NCBI GenBank assembly: GCA_040235565.1 | Contig: JBECLA010000121.1 | Coordinates: 1 to 15,652, forward strand | Source: JAHEIJ01 sp040235565 | GTDB taxonomy: Bacteria > Pseudomonadota > Gammaproteobacteria > UBA6429 > Thiohalophilaceae | Reading direction: 5' to 3' | DNA: 15,652 nucleotides | Part shown: one piece after another, positions 8,001 through 15,601 of the stretch | Position numbering within the stretch: position 1 is the stretch's first letter | How the letters are laid out: every line of letters starts with the position of its first letter | Translations under genes and position numbers: made by a program | The notes under the pieces: generated by a model | What the model was told of the DNA's origin: nothing | The model's database searches: none | The model's input: only the letters and a program-made list of their open reading frames with translations

Positions 8001-8811
8001 ACGTCACCTGCCGCAGTCAACGGTATCACCTTCACAAGATGTCGTCATAACCGACTCAACCGATTTGCCCGAGACTGATGAACGCTGGAAGATATACAGT
8101 AATGTGAGGATCATCCTTGGTGATCATGTTTATTTCGATGGTTTCGGTTTACAGGGTGAACTACAGGGTAACGTTCTGCTGATCGATGAACCGGGTAAAC
8201 TGACTGTCGGCCAGGGAGAAATCAGTATTACCGAAGGCACTTACCGGGCTTATGGGCAAGATGCCAGGATACGTCGCGGACGACTGATGTTTGCCAATAC
8301 CCTGGTTGAAGATCCCGGTATTGATCTGGAAGCAGTGCGAGAAATCGATAACGTTGCGGCTGGCGTACGGGTTCGTGGTACCCTCAAACAACCGGAATTG
8401 ACCCTGTTCTCAGAACCGGTAATGTCTGAATCGGACATTATCTCCTATTTCCTGCTGGGACGCCCGATAGAGGCAACGACAGAAGATGCCGAGGGGGAAC
8501 AATTACAAAAGGCCATACTCGCGGCCAGACTGGCAGGTGGCGAACTGATCGTCGATCAGACCGGTATCTACTCCTATGTCGATGAATTGTCGGTCGAAGC
8601 AGACCGCACCACTGAGCAAACCTCCCTGGTAGTAGGCAAATATTTATCGCCCAAACTCTATGTGCGGTATGTCACCGGGATTATCGAATCAAGCAATATC
8701 GTTGAAATCCATTATAAACTGAGCAAGCACTTGCGTATTCAGACCGAGGCCGGCTATCGCAGTTCCGAATCTGTAACCGGCGCTGATATTTACTACACTA
8801 TTGAATATTAA
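5041..8811 (+). CDS. tamB: Translocation and assembly module inner-membrane/periplasmic protein TamB
   Basis: 1256 residues, against 1259 in E. coli TamB. It is an AsmA-like protein with a long periplasmic beta-taco groove that bridges the inner membrane to TamA and is implicated in outer-membrane protein insertion and phospholipid transport. One uncleaved N-terminal membrane anchor lies at about residues 6-24, followed by the family stretch IPGKLSIRSLQGKLLGPI (41-58). Hundreds of residues of short amphipathic beta repeats follow. The C-terminal DUF490/TamB domain (about 900-1256) contains VTVPHARFRPR, SPSQDVVIT and ISYFLLGRP. The protein ends in KLYVRYVTGIIES and an aromatic-terminated strand like that recognised by TamA. 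It starts with GTG at 5041, overlapping the tamA stop as GTGA, so translation is coupled to tamA. Confidence 0.96.
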   Translation: MKRTTLSISFVVLLGIFGTSWYALNSQWGLDLTFNLVKHAIPGKLSIRSLQGKLLGPIKAHGINYVNNEINLTLDELQFDWQPFSLFKGTLQFTTIKAQGLSIEPDRTTDQSRSDAGEFFSLPLAIDVHEAQFSDIIILNKQQPIEISRIRLQARADDHTLQLTQLNIKSDQFDLTADGQLGLEATQAVELYTAWTARLPDLVPLQGSGKLAGSLTQLELEQSIRQPGIDVTLHGVLRDIISQLRWNLSLEITRFLPRQVSPDLPVITTQGKLNSSGELDAFNLTGDLYSNVPGQGEFQTQFEIHATPEVWKLARLNAVHNPTRARLAANGEWHPGPHLGTLSLSGNWNQLALPLTTNQQARHLISKTGQFMISGNPDNYKFETDGDLSVPNWPEMQITIEGQGNLKQVRLSNITARTLDGTITGTALASWKPQLSWQGMLQAKDLDPAVEWHDWPGRLNAEFHIQGKTSKNKVLTNQFYLKELTGTLRGYPVAAQGRVDWETDSIHINEVTLDIGDARLRASGSRDKSWNMQAALNAPDLNALCPYSRGEFTADVVLSGPRKTPHIIANIAGKKIAFQDYQIAGMSSNFDIDLQSDESFTAVLTATDLVKGGRQWQSFIFTANGTRTRHQLQLELKQEMDLVQLVINAGLNEQQIWRGEITKTVFKTDKFGDWQQPQPTSFSLGEQTAFLEPWCLTQPGARICLQGERQQKAWDMQLEANHLPLGLLENWLPAHLALNGQAELDSKLHYVPDQVLTGDLTINIPQGFRLEVPDKAQSFQFEAGKLHASLDEAGLATNIDLPANDFGELKLVLKLPDWHALSGLTATQPLSGHLNLSLVSLDQLNGFFLDSPNLTGSLIAELRLGGTIGTPLVTGESRVHQASADIPALGIKLEDINFRAYSQSGKKIDYQLSARSGKAAPLTLTGHTLLQAPAGWPTRLQIRGDNFLLANLPDAKINISPQLDIEVQGRRIDLAGTVTVPHARFRPRHLPQSTVSPSQDVVITDSTDLPETDERWKIYSNVRIILGDHVYFDGFGLQGELQGNVLLIDEPGKLTVGQGEISITEGTYRAYGQDARIRRGRLMFANTLVEDPGIDLEAVREIDNVAAGVRVRGTLKQPELTLFSEPVMSESDIISYFLLGRPIEATTEDAEGEQLQKAILAARLAGGELIVDQTGIYSYVDELSVEADRTTEQTSLVVGKYLSPKLYVRYVTGIIESSNIVEIHYKLSKHLRIQTEAGYRSSESVTGADIYYTIEY

Positions 8812-8840
8812 ACGGGATAGATAATACGAGAGCAAAAGAC

Positions 8841-9065
8841 ATGCAATTAAAAATGTACCTTACACTTGGCCTGTTAATCCTGCTGGTCATTTTTACAGTG
8901 CAAAATGCGACCGTCGTCCCGCTAACGTTTCTGTTCTGGAAAATGGAAATTTCGCGTGCGTTGTTAATATTCTTCGCATTCATTATTGGCATGATTGTCG
9001 GATGGCTATCCCGCAATCACATGCAGCATATCCGACAACATAAGCGCGCGAAAAAACCGGATTAA
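8841..9065 (+). CDS. LapA-domain (DUF1049) small membrane protein
   Basis: 74 residues with two predicted transmembrane helices (about 6-24 and 38-56) and a basic cytoplasmic tail rich in His, Arg and Lys. FTVQNATVVPLTFLFWKMEISRALL carries the LapA/DUF1049 hallmark: a VQN turn after helix one, then a short beta-like stretch leading to S-x-x-L-L-I and G-x-x-x-G in helix two. In E. coli, LapA works with LapB to control lipopolysaccharide synthesis through LpxC turnover. Here no lapB follows, and the gene lies 28 bases after tamB, probably in the same transcript. It may therefore be a paralogue rather than the lapAB LapA, so no symbol is given. A GAGAG about nine bases upstream is a weak ribosome binding site. 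Confidence 0.85.
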   Translation: MQLKMYLTLGLLILLVIFTVQNATVVPLTFLFWKMEISRALLIFFAFIIGMIVGWLSRNHMQHIRQHKRAKKPD

Positions 9066-9115
9066 ATCGGTATATCGTCAATATATGACGCTGCAGATAA
9101 TAACGGCATCTGTCA
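9066..9115. other. Convergent intergenic gap with two small stem-loops
   Basis: The gap between the lapA-like gene and the transporter holds CGTCA-ATATA-TGACG (9076-9090). A second hairpin, ATCTGT-CATCAA-ACAGAT (9108-9125), overlaps the transporter stop codon. Neither is followed by a T tract on either strand, so I do not call an intrinsic terminator. They may act as weak 3'-end structures. Confidence 0.3.
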
Positions 9116-10792
9116 TCAAACAGATTCAGCTTGTCCGGTTTCTTCGGGCAATTCGATGATAGATGGGAAATTGACATGCATCAGCAGGCGGTTCAAGATC
9201 CTTCCGCCTTTCAATGTCTGTTTCGTCATTCTGTCGATTCGATTAATCTGATTTAATATGGCATCCATTTCCTGGATATTAATATCCTGTCTGGCGCCTC
9301 TTTCCAACACCATGTCTCTCAGTCGGCGATAGGTATTATGTAATTCCACCAGTTTCTTCTCTGTCTCTTCAACTGAAAAGTCGGGCAATTGCGGATTGCT
9401 GGCGCTTAATGTCGCTACCGCATCTGCCTTGTATTGTTGCATCACCGAGATGATCTCTTCATCTGCGGGGAGCCTGATATCGACCTGTTGCCTGGCATAA
9501 TTCAGTGCGAGATTGGAGACCGTGGTGTAATTTTGTAAGGCATGCAGTACCTCCGGTAATGTCTCGACGATATCCTGTGTCAGGGTTGACTTTTCCATAT
9601 GCGCAATAAAATTACCCATGGCCTGTTCCAGGTTGTTCACTGCAGCACGCTCACCGTATACCTGTTTGCCGGGACCGGATTCTGAACTCAAGGCACTTTT
9701 TGCCATGCGGCGGGCAATATCACCAATTCGTACCAGTTCCAGGATAACGGCATTCAACGCCAATGCCGGTGTTGCCGCGACGGTTCTGTCCAGGTATTTC
9801 GGTTTACCCTCGATTTCTTCTGCCGTTCTGAATTTTTTCTCCAGAAATCCGGAGAGAATGTTACTGACCGGGAGTATGCAAAGCACCCCGAGTATATTAA
9901 AAACGGTATGAAACAAGGCAAGTGTCACAGCCGGTGTGTCTTGCAGGTATGGCATTTTGCCGGTCATATTGATCAGCCAGAACATGAGTGGCAGCAGCAT
10001 GAGTGCCAACACCCCGGTCATTACATTGAACAGGATATGGGCTGTGGCAACACGCTTGGCATTGGGGGTGGCCCCAACCACTGCAAATGCGGCTGTCGAG
10101 GTGGTACCGATATTGGCACCGATCACCATCGCGGCAGCCGCCTCAATTGTCATAATACCCCCGCTTGCCGCCGTCAGGGTAATTGCGATTGCGGCGCTTG
10201 AAGACTGGGTGAACAGCGTGATCAGAAAGCCGATACCCAGATACAGTAATATGCCCGCGACACCCTCGACACCCAGTGCCTGTAATTCAATCCCGCCCGC
10301 CAGACCGGCAAAGGCTTCGCGCAGAACATCAATTCCCACAAAGAACAACCCGAAGCCAGCCAGTGCCTCACCAACTGAACCCAGGCGGCTTGTTCCTCTT
10401 GCCAGTCGCAACAGCATGCCAACACCAATCAGCGGCAAGGCAAAGGCCTCGATCTTGATATTGAATCCCACCAGTGCGACCAGCCAGCCCGTCATGGTCG
10501 TACCTATATTGGCCCCGTAGATCACACCCAGAGCCCGATAAAGTGATAACAGACCCGCGTTGACAAACCCGATGGTTGCCACAGTCACCGCGCTGGAAGA
10601 CTGCACCAATGCGGTGACCAGCAAGCCCGTTATTACGCCGCGAGTATGGGTGTAGGTCCAATGGCCCAGCAAGTCACGCAGCTTTCCTCCCGCTGCCAAC
10701 TTGAGACCATCGGTAATCATTCTGACTGCCAGCAGAAACAGTCCAAGTCCGCCTGCCAGCATGCCGATAGTGACGTATAAGCTTTGTTGCAT
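9116..10792 (-). CDS. Na+/phosphate cotransporter (NptA/YjbB-type) with PhoU-like C-terminal domain
   Basis: 558 residues from the ATG at 10792. The membrane part is the Na_Pi_cotrans (PF02690) inverted duplication. It has two copies of the signature QSSSA (residues 64-68 and 196-200), each followed by GANIGTT (93-99 and 225-231), plus several further hydrophobic segments up to about residue 330. Residues about 350-540 are hydrophilic and helical, as in the PhoU-like regulatory tail of this family (COG1283). The protein moves phosphate across the inner membrane coupled to sodium; the direction in vivo varies in the family. The start is uncertain: a GTG at 10846 would add 18 polar residues, and neither start has a good ribosome binding site. 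ATG is preferred because the family begins shortly before the first helix. It is divergent from the glucan phosphorylase gene. Confidence 0.93.
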   Translation of the reverse strand: MQQSLYVTIGMLAGGLGLFLLAVRMITDGLKLAAGGKLRDLLGHWTYTHTRGVITGLLVTALVQSSSAVTVATIGFVNAGLLSLYRALGVIYGANIGTTMTGWLVALVGFNIKIEAFALPLIGVGMLLRLARGTSRLGSVGEALAGFGLFFVGIDVLREAFAGLAGGIELQALGVEGVAGILLYLGIGFLITLFTQSSSAAIAITLTAASGGIMTIEAAAAMVIGANIGTTSTAAFAVVGATPNAKRVATAHILFNVMTGVLALMLLPLMFWLINMTGKMPYLQDTPAVTLALFHTVFNILGVLCILPVSNILSGFLEKKFRTAEEIEGKPKYLDRTVAATPALALNAVILELVRIGDIARRMAKSALSSESGPGKQVYGERAAVNNLEQAMGNFIAHMEKSTLTQDIVETLPEVLHALQNYTTVSNLALNYARQQVDIRLPADEEIISVMQQYKADAVATLSASNPQLPDFSVEETEKKLVELHNTYRRLRDMVLERGARQDINIQEMDAILNQINRIDRMTKQTLKGGRILNRLLMHVNFPSIIELPEETGQAESV

Positions 10793-10895
10793 CGAAATCA
10801 CAATGTCAACGGGTGCAGACGTACCTGTTGTTAGCTGGTTATACACATAAAAAGCAGACCAGCATATTCTGGTATTTTCGTTTCTGTCGCCGTCG

Positions 10896-10923
10896 TTGAA
10901 CTATCCTTAGTTTTAAGTATATG
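10896..10923 (+). promoter_or_regulatory. Candidate sigma-70 promoter for the glucan phosphorylase gene
   Basis: TTGAAC (10896-10901) and TATATG (10918-10923) are separated by 16 bases. A transcript from about 10930 would place the AGGAGG at 10945-10950 close to its 5' end. On the opposite strand TATACT (10921-10916) is a possible -10 for the phosphate transporter, so the two divergent promoters may overlap. This is based only on consensus matches. Confidence 0.35.
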
Positions 10924-10944
10924 CCAAATAAACCTTTACACGAC

Positions 10945-11003
10945 AGGAGGAAAGTTTGAAGATTATTCAACCAGGTTTTCCGTTTAACCTGACAAAATTG
11001 TAA
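10945..11003 (+). other. Shine-Dalgarno plus 15-codon leader frame before the phosphorylase gene
   Basis: A perfect AGGAGG (10945-10950), a five-base spacer and TTG (10956) open the frame MKIIQPGFPFNLTKL, ending with TAA at 11001-11003. Only two bases separate this stop from the phosphorylase ATG at 11006. The phosphorylase frame is closed by a stop at 10985-10987, so AGGAGG cannot serve it directly, and the phosphorylase ATG has no ribosome binding site of its own. Translation of the leader followed by re-initiation two bases later would explain both facts. A regulatory role is inference. Confidence 0.45.
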
Positions 11004-11005
11004 CG

Positions 11006-12703
11006 ATGCCAAGTTCGGTCACCATTGCCTATTTTTCCATGGAGATTGGTCTGCAATCGGCCATTCCTACCTATGCTGGTGGGCTGGGCATTCTGGCGGG
11101 CGATACCTTGCGGGCATCGGCCGATGCTGGTATTCCGATGGTGGGGATCACCCTCCTTTCACGTAAAGGCTATTTCCGACAACAGCTTGATGCCTCAGGC
11201 TGGCAATCCGAGACGCCCATCAAATGGCCAGTCAATGATTACCTGCAACTCCAGGAACCCCGAATCACTGTTGACATCGAAGATCGTAAAGTGACCATCC
11301 AGACCTGGCGTTATGACATTCAGGGAATTGATGGTTCCGTTGTGCCTGTTTTTTTACTCGACACCAATGTCAACTCCAACAACGATTATGATAAGAGCCT
11401 GACAGAATACCTCTATGGCGGCGATAATACCTATCGATTGTGTCAGGAATTAATTCTGGGAATTGGCGGCATCAAGATCTTGCGTGCCCTGGGGTATAAC
11501 GAGATCAATCGCTACCATATGAATGAAGGGCATTCCAGCCTTTTGATTTTCGAACTGCTGGAAGAACTCGTCAAAAAAGAAGGTAGCAAGGAAGCAAATG
11601 AAAATGACCTGAGCAAGGTCCGCCAACAATGCGTTTTTACAACACACACGCCCGTCGCAGCGGGCCACGACAGATTTCCGTTTGAACTCGCTTGCCGGAT
11701 CTTGAAAAAATGCAGCACTTTCCATGTTATGGGCAAAAGCCTGTGTTGCAATGGTGAGCTGAACCTCACCTACCTGGCTCTGGATGCCAGTCATTACGTC
11801 AATGGTGTTGCCAAACGACATCGGGAAGTCTCAAAGCGAATGTTCGTTGGTTACGACATCGATTCGATCACCAACGGTATCCATGCAACCACATGGGCCC
11901 ACACCGAAATGCAGGCATTGTTTGATGAATTCATCCCGGACTGGCGCCGTGATAACGCAAGCCTGCGTTATGCCGTCAGTATCCCGCGCGACAGGATCTG
12001 GCAGGTACACAAACGAGCTAAACGCCAGCTACTGGAGTACGTGAACAAAGTATGTAATTCGGGTATGGATTTGGATGTATTTACCATTGGCTTTGCGCGG
12101 CGTGCCACCCAGTACAAGCGTACCACCCTGTTGTTCAATGATCTCGCACGATTCCAGGCAATCACCACCCGTGTTGGACCCGTCCAGCTTGTATTCGCCG
12201 GTAAGGCGCATCCCGACGACCAGGCCGGCAAGGAATTGATTCAACAGATTTTCAGATTCAGGGAGAGTCTCGATGACAATATTAAAATCGCCTATATTCC
12301 TGATTACGACATCGATATCGCACGTTTAATGACCGCCGGGGTAGATCTCTGGCTCAATACCCCGCTGCCACCACTGGAAGCCTCGGGAACCAGTGGCATG
12401 AAGGCCGCGATCAATGGCGTTCCCTCGTTGAGTGTTCTGGATGGTTGGTGGATCGAAGGCTGTATTGAGGGAGTAACCGGTTGGTCTATTGGTAATGCCA
12501 GCCAGTTTCACGATAAGCGTCCGTCTGAAAAAGAGGAAGCGCAATCCCTGTATACCAAACTGGAGCGGGATATTCTGCCACGCTATTATTTGCGTCGTGA
12601 TGACTATATTGTCATCATGCAAAACGCCATCGCTATCAATGCTTCTTTCTTCAATACGGAACGCATGTTGAACCAGTACATTACCAAGGCCTACTATCGC
12701 TAA
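11006..12703 (+). CDS. glgP: Alpha-glucan (glycogen/maltodextrin) phosphorylase, short GT35 type
   Basis: 565 residues of the short alpha-glucan phosphorylase subfamily (GT35, TIGR02094 type). It cleaves terminal alpha-1,4 glucosyl units with inorganic phosphate to give glucose-1-phosphate. The N-terminus IAYFSMEIGL followed by PTYAGGLGILAGD is diagnostic. HMNEGH (171-176), TTHTPVAAGHD (212-222) and TNGIHATTW (289-297) line the active site. GFARRATQYKR (362-372) and FAGKAHP (397-403) belong to the phosphate/PLP half. The PLP lysine is K466 in EASGTSGMKAAING. The DUF3417 N-terminal region of longer relatives is absent, so this is the compact form. The symbol is a functional label; the protein is not a close relative of E. 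coli GlgP (about 815 residues). No glgA, glgB or glgC is nearby. ATG 11006 follows a leader frame by two bases. Confidence 0.92.
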   Translation: MPSSVTIAYFSMEIGLQSAIPTYAGGLGILAGDTLRASADAGIPMVGITLLSRKGYFRQQLDASGWQSETPIKWPVNDYLQLQEPRITVDIEDRKVTIQTWRYDIQGIDGSVVPVFLLDTNVNSNNDYDKSLTEYLYGGDNTYRLCQELILGIGGIKILRALGYNEINRYHMNEGHSSLLIFELLEELVKKEGSKEANENDLSKVRQQCVFTTHTPVAAGHDRFPFELACRILKKCSTFHVMGKSLCCNGELNLTYLALDASHYVNGVAKRHREVSKRMFVGYDIDSITNGIHATTWAHTEMQALFDEFIPDWRRDNASLRYAVSIPRDRIWQVHKRAKRQLLEYVNKVCNSGMDLDVFTIGFARRATQYKRTTLLFNDLARFQAITTRVGPVQLVFAGKAHPDDQAGKELIQQIFRFRESLDDNIKIAYIPDYDIDIARLMTAGVDLWLNTPLPPLEASGTSGMKAAINGVPSLSVLDGWWIEGCIEGVTGWSIGNASQFHDKRPSEKEEAQSLYTKLERDILPRYYLRRDDYIVIMQNAIAINASFFNTERMLNQYITKAYYR

Positions 12704-12768
12704 AAATAAATCGTGGCCGAGATCTCGCGTAAGTCAGCCTGTCTGAAAAACATCACGATTAGTCAATT
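12704..12768. other. Convergent gap between phosphorylase and lutC
   Basis: It contains seven-base arms AATCGTG (12709-12715) and CACGATT (12754-12760) flanking a 38-base interior, which itself includes the palindrome CGAGATCTCG (12718-12727). No T-rich tail follows, so I do not call a terminator with confidence. Confidence 0.25.
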
Positions 12769-13419
12769 TTATCCCAGTAACACAACATGCAAGCGCCGTG
12801 GACCATGCGCCCCCAACTGAATGGTTTGTTCCACATCCGCGGTGCGCGACGGCCCGGTGATGAAGTTCACCGCGCGCGGCATGGGTCCCGTGCGTTGCCG
12901 AATCCTGTCCCAGACATCTTCAATATGCCGCACGATATGAGCACGTTGAACCACGCAGAGATAATTATCCGGCAGGAAATTCAGGCTGGTCGGCGAGTCA
13001 GGGCCGGATAACAATACCAGGCTGCCGGTTTCCGCTACCCCGGCAAAGGCCTCGGTCAGGACAGTGGTATCATCACCGGTTGCCGGGCGTTGTTCCACCA
13101 CGAAATCTTTCGGCCAGGTCAGGGAATCCAGTAATGGCGATTTTGCGGTTACCAGCTGTGGGGGCAAGGCCTGTTGTTGCAGGTAGGCCTGAATTGCACT
13201 GGTGATTTCAACCTCGCTGTTTACGCGGCCCAGCGTCCCGGCAACGGCTTTCAGTTTAGCCACGAAACGTTCGCTATCATCTTCCTGCCATTGCGGCAGT
13301 GGTCCCCTTGTATGATGTTGTACTTCAACTGCATGCTTGCCTGTTGTTATCGCAGCCGTGTTACCCCGTTGGCGGGTCCGGCGAATACTCTCCAGAATGG
13401 CATCACGGGCACTGGTCAT
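12769..13419 (-). CDS. lutC: L-lactate utilisation protein LutC (LUD domain)
   Basis: 216 residues, a single LUD-domain protein (PF02589) and the small subunit of the LutABC lactate-oxidation complex. Typical features are the N-terminal SARDAILESIRR helix, the central TEAFAGVAETGSLVLLSGPDSP (about 122-143) and the C-terminal FITGPSRTADVEQTIQLGAHGPRRLHVVLL, which matches the conserved LUD ending GPSRTADIE...GVHGP. No cysteine cluster is present, as expected. The ATG at 13419 overlaps the lutB stop as ATGA and is preceded by a GGGGA ribosome binding site about seven bases upstream. LutC is the last gene of the operon. It is required for growth on L-lactate in Bacillus, although its exact catalytic part is not settled. 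Confidence 0.94.
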   Translation of the reverse strand: MTSARDAILESIRRTRQRGNTAAITTGKHAVEVQHHTRGPLPQWQEDDSERFVAKLKAVAGTLGRVNSEVEITSAIQAYLQQQALPPQLVTAKSPLLDSLTWPKDFVVEQRPATGDDTTVLTEAFAGVAETGSLVLLSGPDSPTSLNFLPDNYLCVVQRAHIVRHIEDVWDRIRQRTGPMPRAVNFITGPSRTADVEQTIQLGAHGPRRLHVVLLG

Positions 13420-14849
13420 TGCTCTTTCCCCTGCCGTGCAATCTGCTTTGCCCAGCTACTGATAAACGTCTCGCCCTGAGGTGCGGGAAAATCTCGGCTG
13501 CGGGTCCAGGCACTGGCAAAAGGCAACCGTTGCATCCGCCCTCGTCCACGTGCCACTGTGTGCAGCAAACGCGACACTATATTCGTTATCCAGCGATAGC
13601 ATTTCGGACGTCGAGCCAGACTTGCCCAGAGCGTCAATGTCAGACGTGTTAACCAATGACTTTTCAGCTGTTGATGTAACTCAAACCGATGTTGCCGTAA
13701 AAGATCCGGTAAGGGAATGGCCATGGGACAGACTTCGGCACACCGACCACACAAAGTCGAGGCTTGCGGCAAGTCCGATGCCTGTTGTAATCCAGTCATC
13801 AACGGAGTCAACACCGCACCCATCGGCCCAGGATACACCCAGCCATAGGCGTGGCCACCAATGGAACCATACACCGGGCAATGGTTGAGACAGGCACCAC
13901 AATGAATACAACGTAGCATCGGATGATATTCATTACCGAGCATGGCGGTTCGGCCATTGTCCACCAATACCACATGAAAGGCTTCCGGTCCGTCCTGGTC
14001 GGCTTCCCGCCTGGGACCGGTAAAGAAACTTGTGTAGCTGGTAATTTCCTGCCCGGTGGCACTGCGTGCCAGTAAACGCAATATGACGGTTGCATCCTCC
14101 AGGGTTGGCACCACCTTTTCTATGCTGGCAATGACAATATGCACCCGCGGCAGACTGGCGGTGAGATCCCCGTTGCCTTCATTGGTAACCAATACCGTTG
14201 AACCGGTTTCCGCGATCAACATATTGGCGCCGGTGATACCCACGTCCGCCTGCAGAAATTCCTGCCGCAACACCTGGCGCGCTTCATTCACAATCGCCGG
14301 CACGGTTTCCAACGGCTGGGTCAGACCGTATTGTGCATGATGTTGTTTAAACAGCTCGGTAATCTGTTCGCGGGTCTTGTGAACCGCGGGGGCAATGATG
14401 TGACTGGGCGGTTCCTCGGCCAGCTGGATAATGTATTCGCCCAGATCGGTTTCAATCGGTGTCATTCCGGCCTGCTCCAGCGCTTCATTCACACCGATCT
14501 CTTCGCCCACCATGGTTTTGCCCTTGGTAATGTGTTGGGCACCAACCGCCTGACACAATTGCACGACCCGCTGCACCGCCTCCTCCGGCGTGCGTGCCCA
14601 ATGGACCTGGCCGCCATTGGCCTCGACCTGTTGTTCGAATTGCAGCAAATAGTCGTCGAGTTGCGACAGGGTGTGTTCTTTTATGCGCCTCGCCGTAGTC
14701 CGCAGGGCTTCGAACTCCGGAAGCGCATCCATCGCGGCCTGGCGTTTGTCAATAAACCCGGTGCCGGCTTTATTCAAGGCACGCTGTAATTGGGTATCAA
14801 GCAGTGCTTTCTCGGCATTGGTTTTAAAGGCAGAGGATTGGGATTTCAC
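13416..14849 (-). CDS. lutB: L-lactate utilisation iron-sulfur protein LutB
   Basis: 477 residues, close to the 476 of B. subtilis LutB as I recall. The N-terminal LUD domain (about 60-300) includes VGITGANMLIAETGSTVLVTNEGNGD (203-228). The ferredoxin-like part has two cysteine clusters for [4Fe-4S] centres: C314-x2-C317-x2-C320-x3-C324-P and C367-x2-C370-x3-C374-P. A C-terminal tail typical of LutB follows (SSWAKQIARQGKEQ). It passes electrons from L-lactate oxidation together with LutA and LutC. The start is GTG at 14849, overlapping the lutA stop as GTGA, with GAGGA nine bases upstream; the next in-frame ATG would remove 39 residues. The stop overlaps the lutC ATG, so all three genes are translationally coupled. 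Confidence 0.95.
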   Translation of the reverse strand: MKSQSSAFKTNAEKALLDTQLQRALNKAGTGFIDKRQAAMDALPEFEALRTTARRIKEHTLSQLDDYLLQFEQQVEANGGQVHWARTPEEAVQRVVQLCQAVGAQHITKGKTMVGEEIGVNEALEQAGMTPIETDLGEYIIQLAEEPPSHIIAPAVHKTREQITELFKQHHAQYGLTQPLETVPAIVNEARQVLRQEFLQADVGITGANMLIAETGSTVLVTNEGNGDLTASLPRVHIVIASIEKVVPTLEDATVILRLLARSATGQEITSYTSFFTGPRREADQDGPEAFHVVLVDNGRTAMLGNEYHPMLRCIHCGACLNHCPVYGSIGGHAYGWVYPGPMGAVLTPLMTGLQQASDLPQASTLCGRCAEVCPMAIPLPDLLRQHRFELHQQLKSHWLTRLTLTLWASLARRPKCYRWITNIVSRLLHTVARGRGRMQRLPFASAWTRSRDFPAPQGETFISSWAKQIARQGKEQ

Positions 14850-15601
14850 TTTGCTTCATCCTCACCGATGCCCGGCCCGTCTGCCATACCGGCAAGAACT
14901 TCAGCCACATGAAACACCTTGATGGGCAGACCGAGACGTTTGATACGCCCGGCAAGATTCAGCAGGCAACCCAGATCGGCCGCGACCAGGGTATCGGCCC
15001 CGCTCGCCTGGATACTGGCGATCTTGTCATTCACCATGTGGGTTGATATCGCCGGGTACTTGATGCAAAAGGTACCCCCAAAACCACAACAACTTTCCGT
15101 GTTGGCCATCTCGGTGAACTGGCAACCCTCCAGGTTATTCAACAACTGCCGCGGCTGTTGTTTAACGCCCCACTCGCGCAAACTGGAACAGGAATCATGA
15201 TATGTGATATGGCCCTGGTAACTGGCAGCCAGTGTTTTGAGGTCCAGCACATCAACCAGAAAACTGGTCAGTTCATAGCACCGTTCGGCCAGCGCCATTG
15301 CTTTACCATGATAAACCGGGTCCTGTTGCAACAAGGCCGGATAATGCAGTTTAAGCATGCCACCACATGAACCCGAGGGGATGACCACGTAGTCGTAACG
15401 TTCGAAGGTATCGATCACCTGTTTGGCAAGGCGTTTGGCATTGTCCTTGTCACCATTATTGTAGGCCGGCTGACCACAACAGGTCTGGTTTAACGGCACA
15501 TCGACTTCACAACCTGCTTGTTGTAACAACTTCACCGTCGCGAACCCCACTGATGGGCGCAACAAATCAACCAGACAGGTTGCGAATAAACCGACTCGCA
15601 T
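14846..15601 (-). CDS. lutA: L-lactate utilisation Fe-S oxidoreductase subunit LutA
   Basis: 251 residues, made of two cysteine-rich CCG domains (PF02754) as in LutA/YkgE and the GlpC/HdrB group. The first has C9, CCG at C41-C42-G43 and C79 in SGSCGG. The second has HDSC (C138), ESCCGFGGTF (C171-C172) and C212 in DLGCLLNL. These ligate iron-sulfur clusters. With LutB and LutC it forms the cytoplasmic L-lactate to pyruvate oxidising system. The ATG at 15601 is preferred over the adjoining TTG at 15604 because GAGG lies five bases before it and MRVGLFATC is the family N-terminus. It is the first lut gene in the window. Any regulator (LutR type) or lactate permease would lie beyond the right edge. 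Confidence 0.95.
   Translation of the reverse strand: MRVGLFATCLVDLLRPSVGFATVKLLQQAGCEVDVPLNQTCCGQPAYNNGDKDNAKRLAKQVIDTFERYDYVVIPSGSCGGMLKLHYPALLQQDPVYHGKAMALAERCYELTSFLVDVLDLKTLAASYQGHITYHDSCSSLREWGVKQQPRQLLNNLEGCQFTEMANTESCCGFGGTFCIKYPAISTHMVNDKIASIQASGADTLVAADLGCLLNLAGRIKRLGLPIKVFHVAEVLAGMADGPGIGEDEAK

Noticed and set aside
9076..9125. Intrinsic terminator between the lapA-like gene and the transporter
   Set aside because: The two hairpins have only 5-6 bp stems and no T tract on either strand.
9936..10520. 194-codon plus-strand frame
   Set aside because: Antisense shadow of the Na+/phosphate cotransporter; alanine/proline-rich with no family match.
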